The notes beneath the pieces are model-generated. The model made no database searches, was not told the origin of the DNA, and was given only the letters and a program-made list of their open reading frames with translations. Below, piece after piece: positions 8,420 through 17,014 of a stretch of 54,349 bases of DNA (positions within the stretch are counted from its first letter, which is position 1; the number at the start of each line of letters is the position of its first letter). This DNA comes from Immundisolibacterales bacterium (GTDB lineage: Bacteria; Pseudomonadota; Gammaproteobacteria; HK1), in contig JAPOPW010000076.1 of assembly GCA_026712715.1 (NCBI GenBank), forward strand, positions 1 through 54,349. The letters run 5' to 3'. Both the position numbers and the translations under genes were made by a program.

Positions 8420-9226
8420 TTATTCCACTTCAGCCGCGCGCGCCGTCCGCCCGTAGAATCCGACGCGCTCGGCATCGCTCATCGTGAAACCGGGGGTCTC
8501 GTAGTAGGAAAATACGGCGACGATCCGGGGCCGATCGCCCTCGACCGGCGTCACCCGGTGCGCAGTGTTCTTGCCCTTGAAGACGTTGAGCGTGCCGGGT
8601 TGGAGCGGAAGTGTCTGCACGCGTTCGTCCTGGCCGGCAAGCAGACGCGCGACCCCGTCGTGGTTCGGATCCGAGTCGCTGCGGAGGGCGCTTCGATACT
8701 GGAACTCGCCTCCCGAGCGAGGCGCCTCAAGCAAGACGGTGGTGGTGAACTCCGCCCGGTCGAAGTGCCAGTTGAGCCGCTCCCCCTCGTGGTAGGCCAT
8801 GACGTTGATGCGGCCAAGCGGGTCAGCCATCGGGTAGAGCCTGGACTTCCCCATTGCCGCGGCGAGGAAGTCGATGAGCGGCTGCCACTCGTAGATCCGG
8901 GTGATGACGCTCTCCGGGATCTGGTCCGCGCAGATCGTGTGGTTGACGGTGGTGAAGCGCCCCAAGGCCGGATGGTCCGGAGCGAGGCCGTCAATCTCGT
9001 CGTCGAAGTAGATGTTGTGATCCCGGGAGTGGGTAAAGGCGGCGGCGTCGAGGACCGGTGCCACCTCGGCAACAACCCTCCTGAGAGCCTCGGGTCGGAT
9101 GAACGCGTCGACACTGAACATCCCGGCGTCGCGAAGCTCCTCGCGACAGCGCGCGACCAGCGCCTGACCCGCCGCCCCGCCCAAGTCATCGAGTGGCCAG
9201 CGGTCAAGGTCGAGGCTCTGTCTCAT
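8420..9226 (-). CDS. Fe(II)/2-oxoglutarate-dependent oxygenase, ArpA/BesD-like
   Basis: 268 residues, cupin-fold oxygenase. The facial triad is visible as WHFDRAEF (His154, Asp156) and TAHRVTP (His223), with Arg234 in DRPRIVAVFSYY positioned to bind 2-oxoglutarate. The overall pattern (YHEGERLNWHFD, then KGKNTAHRVTPVEG near the C-terminus) resembles the group of small oxygenases that includes ArpA-like proteins and the free-amino-acid halogenase BesD. The retained Asp argues for hydroxylation, since halogenases have Gly or Ala there. The start has an AGGAGGG ribosome binding site. It lies 99 bp downstream of ridA on the same strand, so an operon acting on amino acids is plausible. The substrate is unknown. 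Confidence 0.8.
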   Translation of the reverse strand: MRQSLDLDRWPLDDLGGAAGQALVARCREELRDAGMFSVDAFIRPEALRRVVAEVAPVLDAAAFTHSRDHNIYFDDEIDGLAPDHPALGRFTTVNHTICADQIPESVITRIYEWQPLIDFLAAAMGKSRLYPMADPLGRINVMAYHEGERLNWHFDRAEFTTTVLLEAPRSGGEFQYRSALRSDSDPNHDGVARLLAGQDERVQTLPLQPGTLNVFKGKNTAHRVTPVEGDRPRIVAVFSYYETPGFTMSDAERVGFYGRTARAAEVE

Positions 9227-9325
9227 GAGCCCTCCTGGAGGACGCGCCTGGGCGGCCAGCGGGGAATGCCGGAGAGAGTCGTCGTCGCCTTGCTCGCTCG
9301 CCGCGCCGCGACGTGCAGACGAGGC

Positions 9326-9712
9326 TCAGGCCACGGCGACGGCGTCGATCTCTACCTTCCACTCGGGCCGTACGAGACCGGCGACCACGATGGTGGTCGA
9401 GGCGGCCTTGTGATCGGCACCCAGGTGCCGTCGGCGGGCGGCCGCGAGAGCCGGCACATGGGCGGCGTCGAGCATGTAGGTGATGGTTCTCACGATATTG
9501 CCGGCAGACATCTGCGCGTCGGCGAGTACGGCCTCGATGTTGAGCCACACACGCTCGATTTGCGCCTTCACGGTCTCTGGAACACCGCCGTCGGGATCGA
9601 CGCCCACCTGCCCCGATATGTGCAGCAAACGCGAGACGTTCACGGCCTCGACGCCGTGGTCGTAGTGGCCGAACGGCGCGGCGATGGCGCTCGGATTGTA
9701 TGTCTTCAGCAC
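9326..9712 (-). CDS. ridA: RidA family reactive intermediate/enamine deaminase
   Basis: 128 residues, the usual length of RidA (YjgF/YER057c/UK114 family). These trimeric proteins hydrolyse the enamine/imine intermediates released by PLP-dependent dehydratases. Family patterns visible are SRLLHISGQVGVDPDG, QIERVWLNIEAVL and VRPEWKVEIDAVA near the C-terminus, where the conserved Arg and Glu lie. The GTG at 9712 is chosen because GGGGAGG lies 5 nt upstream; a GTG at 9739 is an alternative. Just downstream on the same strand is the Fe(II) oxygenase gene. A broken serine/threonine-dehydratase-like gene nearby (11050-11574) is of the class whose products RidA detoxifies. Confidence 0.85.
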   Translation of the reverse strand: MLKTYNPSAIAAPFGHYDHGVEAVNVSRLLHISGQVGVDPDGGVPETVKAQIERVWLNIEAVLADAQMSAGNIVRTITYMLDAAHVPALAAARRRHLGADHKAASTTIVVAGLVRPEWKVEIDAVAVA

Positions 9713-9895
9713 GGTGACCTCCCCGACTTCGATGCGCACGATTCGCGCGCTGCTTGCTGTTCCGCAGCCGGCATCAAAGTTCGACGCCGATCAGCGCCCC
9801 GTCACTTTATCGCCCTCCGGTGATCCGCGCGTCGGGGTGGTGCTCCGGGACCTGGCCCCCGCGCTCGAGGTGGAGGTCGGAGAGGATCTGGATCT

Positions 9896-10711
9896 TCACC
9901 GATTGAAGCTCAAGGTCTCGATCTCCTTCCCCTCAATCCGCGCGATCGTAAGCCGCCCGTACCCCCGTTCGGTGATGTGGACCCCGGTATCGATCCCGAG
10001 GACGTTCTCGTGCCACGTGGGTTCGCGCACCGGCGTGTGTCCGGTGACGACGCACCGTACGCCTTCGACCGGGCCCAGGTGTTCGTTTCCGGTCTCTCCG
10101 ATCTCCCGCTGCACGAGACCGTGCCGGACCCGGCTCCACAAGGCCCGGGTGCGGGTGAGGTGGCTCAGGTCTTCGTCCCCGTTCACCCACTCCTCGAGGT
10201 CATGCCAGCGTCCGTGCACGGGGGCGGCATGCACCAGCCCGACCGGCCCGTGCCCCGTCTCCACCCGCGCGCAGAACGGCAAGGCGCCCAAGGCCTCAAT
10301 CCAGGCGTGCGCGCTCTGTTCCCGGCTCGTTGCCCGCCACCAGTCGCCGCCGTTCATCATCCAGAGTGACCAGGCGTCGTTGGTCCACCTCTGGAGCCTC
10401 CGGCGCGGGCCTTCGACCAGTGCAGTGAGCATCATCTGCTCGTGGTTCCCACGAAGGACGAGGTCGAATCGTGCGGATGGGTCGGTGCCCCCAATCCAGT
10501 CCTTCGCTGCCCATGAGTCCGGTCCCCGGTCGACGAGGTCCCCCAGGCTGAACACGCGGTCGTGCTCGCCCACCTCGAGCTCGGCAAGTGCCCGGCGAAG
10601 CGTCCCGAAATGCCCGTGTACGTCACCGACGACGAGGTCCCGGCCCCGGCGGTTGCGCTCGAGTCGGGGGGAGAGGTTCGTGCCGGGCGGGGCGAAGATG
10701 TGCGTCTTCAT
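9896..10711 (-). CDS. PPP-family metallophosphatase (PrpA/ApaH-like)
   Basis: 271 residues with the three signatures of PPP-type serine/threonine or diadenosine-tetraphosphate phosphatases: GDVHG (29-33), GDLVDRG (57-63) and GNHE (88-91). They are followed by the C-terminal histidine motif VVTGHTP, which completes the dinuclear metal site. Length and motifs fit bacterial PrpA/PrpB or ApaH-like enzymes; the substrate cannot be decided. The ATG overlaps the stop of the broken GNAT gene as ATGA, so the two were once translationally coupled. No good ribosome binding site is seen. Confidence 0.8.
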   Translation of the reverse strand: MKTHIFAPPGTNLSPRLERNRRGRDLVVGDVHGHFGTLRRALAELEVGEHDRVFSLGDLVDRGPDSWAAKDWIGGTDPSARFDLVLRGNHEQMMLTALVEGPRRRLQRWTNDAWSLWMMNGGDWWRATSREQSAHAWIEALGALPFCARVETGHGPVGLVHAAPVHGRWHDLEEWVNGDEDLSHLTRTRALWSRVRHGLVQREIGETGNEHLGPVEGVRCVVTGHTPVREPTWHENVLGIDTGVHITERGYGRLTIARIEGKEIETLSFNR

Positions 10712-11046
10712 GTTTCGGGCGTTCGCATTGTCGGGCACGACCTCCAGGACCGCTGCCACCATTCGCTCGCCGTCGATTCGAAAGCCCGCGCATCGGCTTC
10801 GATGGCATCCACGAGCCTCGCCCCAAGTCCCCGGGAACGATGCTGCGCGGCGACTGCGAGCGAACGGAGCGGCGCGTTCGAACCGTACACCTCCAGGCCT
10901 GCGACACCGACGAGGTCTCGGCCCTTGGTGGCGACGACGAACGCGTCGAGCATGGCGGCGTCCAGGTCTTCCACCGGCAGCCCGGCTGCGGTGGGCAGCC
11001 CGGCGATGGCAACGAGTTCCTCGCGCCGCGCCGGTCTTGGTTCAAG
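10708..11046 (-). pseudogene. GNAT acetyltransferase remnant (ArsN2-like)
   Basis: About 112 residues starting LEPRPARREELVAIAGL and continuing VEDLDAAMLDAFVVATKGRD, then VGVAGLEVYGSNAPLRSLAV and the acetyl-CoA loop HRSRGLGARLVDAIEADAR. This is the pattern of ArsN2-like GNAT proteins. The start codon and first few residues are gone at 11046, where the oppositely oriented dehydratase fragment begins. The region that should carry the LLTTTA..FF..GF strand-helix is missing, and only a SCPTM-like C-terminal tail follows. Its stop overlaps the start of the phosphatase gene. Confidence 0.6.
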
Positions 11047-11049
11047 CGC

Positions 11050-11574
11050 GGGCAGGGCACCATCGGGCTCGAGCTTCTCGAAGACCTCGGCAGCGTCGAT
11101 ACGCTCATCGCGGGCCTCTCGGGAGGTCGCCTTCTCTGGGGCACCGCAATCGCGCTCAAGGCGGCCAATCCCGAGCTCCGGGTCATCGGAGTGTCGATGG
11201 AGCGGGGCCCGGCCATGATCGAGAGCATTCGGGCCGGACGCCCGGTGCCGATGACCGAGGAGCCGAGCCTCGCCAACAGCCTCGGCAGCGGCATCGGGAT
11301 GGACAACCGCCACACCTTCGAGCTGATGCGGCGGGTCGTGAACGACTACGTGCTCGTGAGCGAGCGGGAGACCGCCGTGGGCATGGCGCACCTCTTCCGA
11401 CACGAACGCCTCATCGCCGAGGGCGGTGCGTCGGTGGGCGTGGCGGCGATGCTCGCAGGACGCCTCTCCGGGCTGCACGGAAACGTCGCCTGCATCATCA
11501 GCGGCAACAACGTGGACATGGACGCGTATCTCCGGGTCATCAATGGAAGCTCGTTCGAGGAGGACGGAGACTGA
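11050..11574 (+). pseudogene. PLP-dependent serine/threonine dehydratase (EutB-like), 5'-truncated
   Basis: 174 residues match the C-terminal half of fold-type II PLP dehydratases, closest in pattern to the hydroxyectoine-utilisation dehydratase EutB: GQGTIGLELLEDL, then RVIGVSMERGPAM, SLANSLGSGIGMDNRHTFEL, VSERETAVGMAH and GNVACIISGNNVDMD. The PLP lysine half is missing. The phosphate-binding glycine loop, normally SGGGL.GG, has drifted to SGGRLLWG, so the part was probably not under selection for activity. Homology begins 4 bp from the GNAT fragment of opposite orientation, which marks a sharp rearrangement junction. Confidence 0.7.
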
Positions 11575-11645
11575 GCGCAGCTCGCGTGCCGTGCCGGTCG
11601 GGAGGAAAGCGAATGTCAGTGCTCGTGTTCCCGATCGTCAAGCGT

Positions 11646-13328
11646 TTACTCGTCGGTCACGCATCCGCGCGAGGCGTCGGACACGTTCTTGATGTACTTG
11701 TACAACGTACCCCGTGTCTCCTTGAAGGCGGGCATGGTCCAATTCTCGCGCCTTCGCTCCATCTCGCCCGGAGGGACGTCGACTGCGATGGAGTTCTCCT
11801 CGGCGTCGATCGCAATCACGTCACCAGACTCGATCAGCCCGATTGGCCCGCCTTCCTGCGCCTCGGGCACCACGTGCCCGACGAGGAAACCATGCGAGCC
11901 CCCGGAGAACCGGCCATCGGTTATCAGCGCGACGTCGGAACCCAGCCCGGCTCCCATGACCGCCGATGTCGGAGTCAGCATCTCCGGCATTCCCGGCCCG
12001 CCCTTCGGCCCTTCGTAGCGGATGACGATCGCATCGCCCTTGACGATCTTCCCGTCCTCAAGGGCCCGCAGCATGTCCTCCTCCGAATCGAAGACGTTGG
12101 CCGGACCCTGAAAGCGCAGCCCCTCCTTGCCGGTGATCTTCGCCACTGCGCCGCCCGGAGCGAGATTGCCCCGAAGGATGCGGATATGCCCGCTCTCCTT
12201 GATGGGGGCATCGACCGGATGGATGATGCGCTGTCCATCGACGAGCGGCGCCGCATCGTCCAGGTTCTCGGCAATGGTCCGGCCCGTGCAGGTCAAGCAG
12301 TCTCCGTCGACAAGGCCCTCGGAGAGGAGGTACTTCATGACCGCCGGCACTCCTCCGACGCGATGCAGATCCTCCATGACGTGCTTGCCGCTCGGCTTCA
12401 GGTCGGCGATGTACGGGATCCGGTCACTCACCGACTGGAAGTCGTCGACCGTGAGGTCGACATCCACCGCCCGTGCCATCGCAATGAGGTGGAGCATCGC
12501 GTTGGTGGAGCCGCCGAGCGCCATGACCATCACCATCGCGTTCTCGAACGCGGCCCGGGTCATGATGTCACGCGGCTTGATGTCCTTCTCCATGAGCGCA
12601 CGCACGGCGGCCCCGGCGCGCCGGCATTCCTCGACCTTGGCGGGATCCGTCGCCGGGGTAGACGAACTGTAGGGAAGCGACATGCCCATCGCCTCGATCG
12701 CGGTGGCCATGGTGTTCGCGGTGTACATGCCGCCGCACGCCCCCGGACCCGGGCAAGCGTTGCGCACGATCTCGGACCGTTCGCCTTCATCGATGCTGCC
12801 GGCTAGATACTCGCCGTAGCTCTGGAACGCGTTGACAATGTCCACGACCTGACCGCTCGACGTGCGCCCTCCGCGGATGGTCCCGCCGTAGACCATGATC
12901 GAGGGCCGGTTGATGCGGCCCATCGCCATCACGCATCCAGGCATGTTCTTGTCGCACCCTGGAAGTGTGACGAGGCCGTCGTACCACTGGCCGCGGGTCA
13001 CTGTCTCGATCGAGTCCGCAATGAGGTCGCGCGATTGGAGCGAGAACGACATCCCTTCGGTTCCCATCGACATGGCGTCGGATATCCCGACGGTGTTGAA
13101 GCGCATCCCCTTGACCCCGACCGACTCGATCCCCTCCTTCACCGTTTCCGCAAGCTCGAGCAGGTGCATGTTGCACGGGTTGCCCTCGTACCAGATGCTG
13201 GCGATGCCGATCTGCGCCTTTTCGAAATCGGCCTCGTTGAATCCGGTCGCGAAGAGCTGCGCCTGCGAAGCCCCTTGTGATTTGGGCTGCGTGATGCGCG
13301 AGCTGAAAGGGTTGATTGTTCTTGCCAC
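11646..13328 (-). CDS. ilvD: Dihydroxy-acid dehydratase IlvD
   Basis: 560 residues, full length. It dehydrates 2,3-dihydroxy acids to 2-oxo acids in valine, leucine and isoleucine synthesis (and pantothenate supply), using an iron-sulfur cluster in the cytoplasm. Cluster cysteines are visible in NPCNMHL (Cys52), [10 protein letters not shown] (Cys125) and [13 protein letters not shown] (Cys198); the first is typical of the [2Fe-2S] class. The C-terminal GRFSGGSHG and GHVVPEA motifs are present. The start is GTG with AAGGA about 9 nt upstream. It stands alone between decayed fragments with no other ilv gene in the window, so its preservation suggests it is needed. Confidence 0.95.
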   Translation of the reverse strand: MARTINPFSSRITQPKSQGASQAQLFATGFNEADFEKAQIGIASIWYEGNPCNMHLLELAETVKEGIESVGVKGMRFNTVGISDAMSMGTEGMSFSLQSRDLIADSIETVTRGQWYDGLVTLPGCDKNMPGCVMAMGRINRPSIMVYGGTIRGGRTSSGQVVDIVNAFQSYGEYLAGSIDEGERSEIVRNACPGPGACGGMYTANTMATAIEAMGMSLPYSSSTPATDPAKVEECRRAGAAVRALMEKDIKPRDIMTRAAFENAMVMVMALGGSTNAMLHLIAMARAVDVDLTVDDFQSVSDRIPYIADLKPSGKHVMEDLHRVGGVPAVMKYLLSEGLVDGDCLTCTGRTIAENLDDAAPLVDGQRIIHPVDAPIKESGHIRILRGNLAPGGAVAKITGKEGLRFQGPANVFDSEEDMLRALEDGKIVKGDAIVIRYEGPKGGPGMPEMLTPTSAVMGAGLGSDVALITDGRFSGGSHGFLVGHVVPEAQEGGPIGLIESGDVIAIDAEENSIAVDVPPGEMERRRENWTMPAFKETRGTLYKYIKNVSDASRGCVTDE

Positions 13329-13541
13329 GTTCAGGTCCTTGTCGGGTACCGCTCCACGGTAATTTTGACCGGTTCAAGCGGCTTGAGCGAGGCCGGTGGA
13401 GCACGGGCGAGCGACGTTGCCGCAGTCCTTGCTGGCGAGACTACCGCGCGTTGACCCGCTGCCCAGCCGGAATCCGTTCTGTTCGGCAAGGCTTGGAATC
13501 GTTCGCCGCAATCCCTCTCCGCAGACAACGACCGCTACCAA

Positions 13542-13700
13542 CTACCTCAGCTGGCTGTCCTTGTTCCCCCGACAGTTGTACCCCGCGTACAGCGTCTCCT
13601 CCCCATCGCGCCCGCTCTGACACGCGACGCAAAGGCGCACCCCGGGCAGCGCCTCGCGGCGCCCTGCCGGGATCTCGGCGCCGCACTCCTCGCACTCGAA
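13542..13700 (-). pseudogene. DksA/TraR-type zinc-finger protein, C-terminal fragment
   Basis: 53 residues read FECEECGAEIPAGRREALPG followed by VRLCVACQSGRDGEETLYAG. The four cysteines (CxxC and, 17 residues later, CxxC) form the C4 zinc finger of DksA/TraR-like RNA-polymerase-binding proteins. The N-terminal coiled part and start codon are missing: above 13700 the frame reads through unrelated sequence towards the oppositely oriented metallo-beta-lactamase fragment. TraR-like small proteins are common on mobile elements and phages. Confidence 0.6.
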
Positions 13701-13798
13701 CAGAAGGGCGCATCGTTGCCGCCTAGTTTCACCCGGGGGACATCGCCGACGACGGGGCGTTCTGGGGTGAAGTCGACAAGGACTGAGGGCAAGGGTCC

Positions 13799-14191
13799 AT
13801 GCTGCCGCCGAAGCTCGTCGGCAGCGATGTGCCGATCGACGTCATCTTCGAGGAAGGCCACTGGTCGCTCGAAGACATCGAGATCCTTCATACCCCCGGC
13901 CATACCGACGGCAGCGTCTGCTTCTTCTACCGCTCGCCGACGGGCAAGTCGTACCTCTTCACCGGCGACACCGTCTTTCAGTGGAACGGGCGGTGGGCGA
14001 CCTTGGTCCTTCGCAACGCGGGCGGAAGCAACGAAGCGCTCGGCGAGAGCCTGCTCCGTCTGCGAGACCTCGAGCCCGATGTCGTCTTGTGGAGCGGCTT
14101 TGTCGGCGACGTGTCGTTCGCCGAGGTCACGCGCGAAGAGTGGCAGACGGCCATCGACCAGGCGTCCTGGCAACTGAACAGGCGCGGCTGA
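13799..14191 (+). pseudogene. Metallo-beta-lactamase-fold hydrolase, C-terminal fragment
   Basis: 130 residues: the sequence PIDVIFEEGHWSLEDIEILH, then HTPGHTDGSVCFFYRS and SYLFTGDTVF carry the second half of the MBL metal site (GHTxGS His and the GDT Asp). The N-terminal HxHxDH motif is absent. A short stretch in the same frame upstream (GDIADDGAFWGEVDKD) looks like its continuation but is cut by a TGA at 13784-13786. The gene is therefore truncated and interrupted. It could have been a glyoxalase-II or beta-lactamase-like hydrolase. Confidence 0.6.
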
Positions 14192-14319
14192 CCGGGCAGA
14201 GCGACCGTGCAGGCTGGAGATCGGGCTTCGTCCGGTACTCGCCAGGCGAGGCTTCGCGAAGACCCCGGTTCGTTCTTTGTGATCCGTCCCGTGCCAGACA
14301 TGCACAGGGAGAACGCAAG

Positions 14320-14592
14320 ACGAAGAAGTCGGACATCGCTGCCCATGTGGCGGACAAGACCAAGGTCTCGAAGTGGGACGCGGAGGCTGCAGTCAACGCC
14401 TTTCTCGGGGTCATCACGGACGGACTTGCGAGGGGGGAGTCGGTCAGCATCGCAGGCTTCGGGACGTTCACAGTTAAGCACCGCCCGGCACGGCAGGGAC
14501 GCAATCCCCGCACCGGAGAGCCCATCGAGATTGCTGCGTCGAGCGTTCCTTCGTTCAAAGCGGGGAAGGGACTTCGCGACGCCGTGAGCCAG
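14320..14592 (+). pseudogene. HU-type DNA-binding protein without start or stop
   Basis: 91 residues starting TKKSDIAAHVADKTKVSKWD, through VSIAGFGTFTVKHRPARQGR and NPRTGEPIEIAASSVPSFK, to GKGLRDAVSQ: a nearly complete HU/IHF fold with its DNA-binding arm RNPRTG. The codon before Thr, where ATG is expected, is AAG (14317-14319), and no in-frame alternative start is visible upstream. At the 3' end the frame runs on past the normal terminus. It looks recently inactivated. Confidence 0.7.
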
Positions 14593-14890
14593 CTCCTGCA
14601 CGCCCCATGGTGCGCCTGTCCTTCCGCCTCGCTGCTTCCCTTGCCGGCTGCAGCGGCTCGACCGGGACCGCGTATGCGAAGTGCGACCACTTCACCCCCT
14701 TCGGTGCCCCGGCTGGGTGTGCTGTAGCCGTGTTTCCTGCTTCATTTCGCGATCCTGCCGCCTGGACCGGTACGTACCCAGCACATCGGGTCTCTCGACT
14801 GGCAGTTCCAGTCAATTCACAGATTGCTCGCAGGGAGGACTGGTTGTCGTGGGCGGTTCACGCGAGATCACGCTCGCCGCCTCGAGCGGG
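14593..14890. other. Gene-free stretch between HU and P450 fragments
   Basis: No recognisable protein, RNA or repeat is visible here on either strand. It joins two unrelated gene fragments of the same orientation, which implies at least one deletion or insertion junction inside it. Confidence 0.4.
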
Positions 14891-15073
14891 TTCGATGCCT
14901 GTTTCCGCGAGGTCATCGCGCACCGCCGCGCGGCGCCGCCCGACGACATCTTGAGCGCGCTCGTGCAGGTGGAGGAAGAGGGCGACGTCCTCAACGAGCG
15001 CGAGATGCTGAACATCCTCCGCCTGCTCCTCGTCATCGGGAACGAGACCGCCACCAACCTCATCAGGAACGGG
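14891..15073 (+). pseudogene. Cytochrome P450 internal fragment
   Basis: 61 residues: FREVIAHRRAAPPDDILSAL, then EEEGDVLNEREMLNILRLLL and VIGNETATNLIRNG. The last part is the P450 I-helix around the oxygen-activation site (usually AGxET T/S), here GNETA. Substrate-recognition, ExxR and haem-cysteine regions are all absent, so about 85 percent of the gene is gone. The fragment ends about 55 bp before the stop of the oppositely oriented ABC-F gene. Confidence 0.65.
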
Positions 15074-15129
15074 GAACGATCGACGAGGACCTCTGTTGGC
15101 AGAACGACCGAGCCCGAATTCCCTACTGA

Positions 15130-16722
15130 TCAGGAGCGACCCGGGCGCGGGATCAGTTCGACACGGCTCGTCGACACTCGGTCGATGAACGCCGCATCAT
15201 GCTCTACGAACACGAGCGTCGGCGTATTGCGCAGCACGGCGTCTTCGATGAGTTCGCGCGCGTCGACGTCGATGAAGTTTAGAGGCTCGTCCCAGATCAG
15301 GAGATCCGCGGGTGTCGCAATCGACCGAGCGATCTCGAGCTTGTTCTGCTGCCCGAACGACATCGACTCGATTGGCTGCTCCAGGACGGATTCCGATACC
15401 CCGAGCGACGCCATGTCGGAACGCAAGCGCGTTTCGTCGATGCCGTCACCGGCGAGCCGCTCGCGAAGGGACCCGCGGGTCCACCGCGGCTGTTGGCGCG
15501 CGTGGGCGACGGTGACGAAGGCCGGTCGGAAAAGGCTGCCTTCGAAGGCGAGCGCCTCACCGGCGATGAGGTCCGCGAGGCTCGTCTTGCCGCACCCGTT
15601 GGGTCCCACGATCGCAAGCCGATCGCCAGGGTAGACTCGGAAGCTCACTGGCTCGAAGAGCGGGCCGCCGCGGTGCACAACGAGGTCGGTGGCCGTGACG
15701 AGCGCACGGGAATGCCTGGCATCCGGGCACCCGATCTTGAGTGGGTAAGCCTTCTCGGTGTCCACGAGCGTCGCCCGTCGCGCTTCCACCGACCTCTCCG
15801 CGCGCCGCTCGGTGACGAGGGCCCGTTTCATCTGGCGGGCCGCCCGTGCACCGATCGCGCCCTTGTTGGCGTGGGCAGTCTTGTCCGATTCGCGCTTCAT
15901 CGCCCACGCCCTTCGGTCCCGGGCCGAGGCCCCGAGGCGGGCGACCTCCTTCCTGAGCTCCGCATTCCGGAACTCCTGCGCGGCCAGGCGTTGGCGAAAG
16001 TGCTCGCGCCAGACAGTGAACCTCGTGCGCTCCGTCTCCACCGTGTCGCGATTGAGCGCGATCACCTGATCGATGCATGCATCGAGGAAGGCGCGGTCGT
16101 GCGACACCAGCAGGAACCCTGGCCTTGAGCGGAGATACGCCGCGAGGTGGGCGCGTCCCGCGCGGTCGAGGTGATTCGTCGGTTCATCAATGAGGACGAA
16201 TCCCTCATCCCGGGCGAACAGGCCCGCGAGCAGGCACCGCGTGCGCTCCCCACCGCTCAGGTCCCGAAACGGGCGCTGCCACACCGCGGCACCGACGTCG
16301 AGCGCGGCGAGCTCGCGGGCGATGTCCGCGTCGATTCCGTAGCCGCCGGCATCCTGGAATCGGGTTTGCAGGGCGCCGTAGCGCTCAAGGGAGTCCTCGT
16401 CACCGATGTCGAGGAGACGGTCCATCTCCGCTTCCCACTGGCGGAACGCGCCAGCCGCGTCCCTTGCGGCCTCGAAGGCCGAAACGGCAGAGCTCGACGG
16501 CATGCAGGGGAAGCGCCGGGTGACAACGGCGCGCTCGATGCCGCCTCGGTCCGGCGTGAGCTCGCCGTGAATGAGCCGAAGCAGCGTCGTCTTGCCACGA
16601 CCGTTCCTGCCGACGAGGGCCGACCGCCGACCGGTGTCGATGACCAGATCAAGATCCGTGAAGACGTTCTTCTCCGAGCCGTCGTAACCGAACGACAGCC
16701 CGCGGCAGACGATTGTGGACAT
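15130..16722 (-). CDS. ABC-F ATPase, possible antibiotic-resistance ribosomal protection protein
   Basis: 530 residues with two ABC ATPase domains and no membrane segment, so an ABC-F translation factor that works on the ribosome. Domain 1: Walker A GRNGRGKT (38-45), signature LSGGER, Walker B DEPTNHLD (about 179-186). Linker about 225-340, basic and helical. Domain 2: GPNGCGKT (about 373-380), a deviating signature SFGQQN and Walker B DEPLNFID (478-485). The EPLN(Y/F)ID form of the second Walker B is typical of Lsa/Vga/Msr-like resistance factors rather than EttA or Uup. The ATG at 16722 is preferred because GGAG lies 9 nt upstream. It is flanked by a P450 fragment and an IS21 copy, which suits acquisition by transfer. 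Drug specificity cannot be read. Confidence 0.85.
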   Translation of the reverse strand: MSTIVCRGLSFGYDGSEKNVFTDLDLVIDTGRRSALVGRNGRGKTTLLRLIHGELTPDRGGIERAVVTRRFPCMPSSSAVSAFEAARDAAGAFRQWEAEMDRLLDIGDEDSLERYGALQTRFQDAGGYGIDADIARELAALDVGAAVWQRPFRDLSGGERTRCLLAGLFARDEGFVLIDEPTNHLDRAGRAHLAAYLRSRPGFLLVSHDRAFLDACIDQVIALNRDTVETERTRFTVWREHFRQRLAAQEFRNAELRKEVARLGASARDRRAWAMKRESDKTAHANKGAIGARAARQMKRALVTERRAERSVEARRATLVDTEKAYPLKIGCPDARHSRALVTATDLVVHRGGPLFEPVSFRVYPGDRLAIVGPNGCGKTSLADLIAGEALAFEGSLFRPAFVTVAHARQQPRWTRGSLRERLAGDGIDETRLRSDMASLGVSESVLEQPIESMSFGQQNKLEIARSIATPADLLIWDEPLNFIDVDARELIEDAVLRNTPTLVFVEHDAAFIDRVSTSRVELIPRPGRS

Positions 16723-17014
16723 GCGCGGCACTCCAGAGAAACCGAAGGGGAGGTTCCTGGATCAGTTGCGCATGCTTCCTCGTCCTCTCGTGCGCCCGGG
16801 GTGGGCGACTGGGGCGCGGAGTCTACCCGGTTTTGGGACCGATGGTGCGTCGACGGACCGACGCCGGGAGTTGCAAACGGCGGTGCAAAAGTAGACCACG
16901 GTAGCGGCGGGATGTCCCCGTTGCGGCGGAGCGAAATTCTGCCAGTGTTGCGACCCTTTCCGGACACGGGGAGGGCGGGAGGATTCACACGCGAGCCTGC
17001 GAGCCGCGCAGCGG

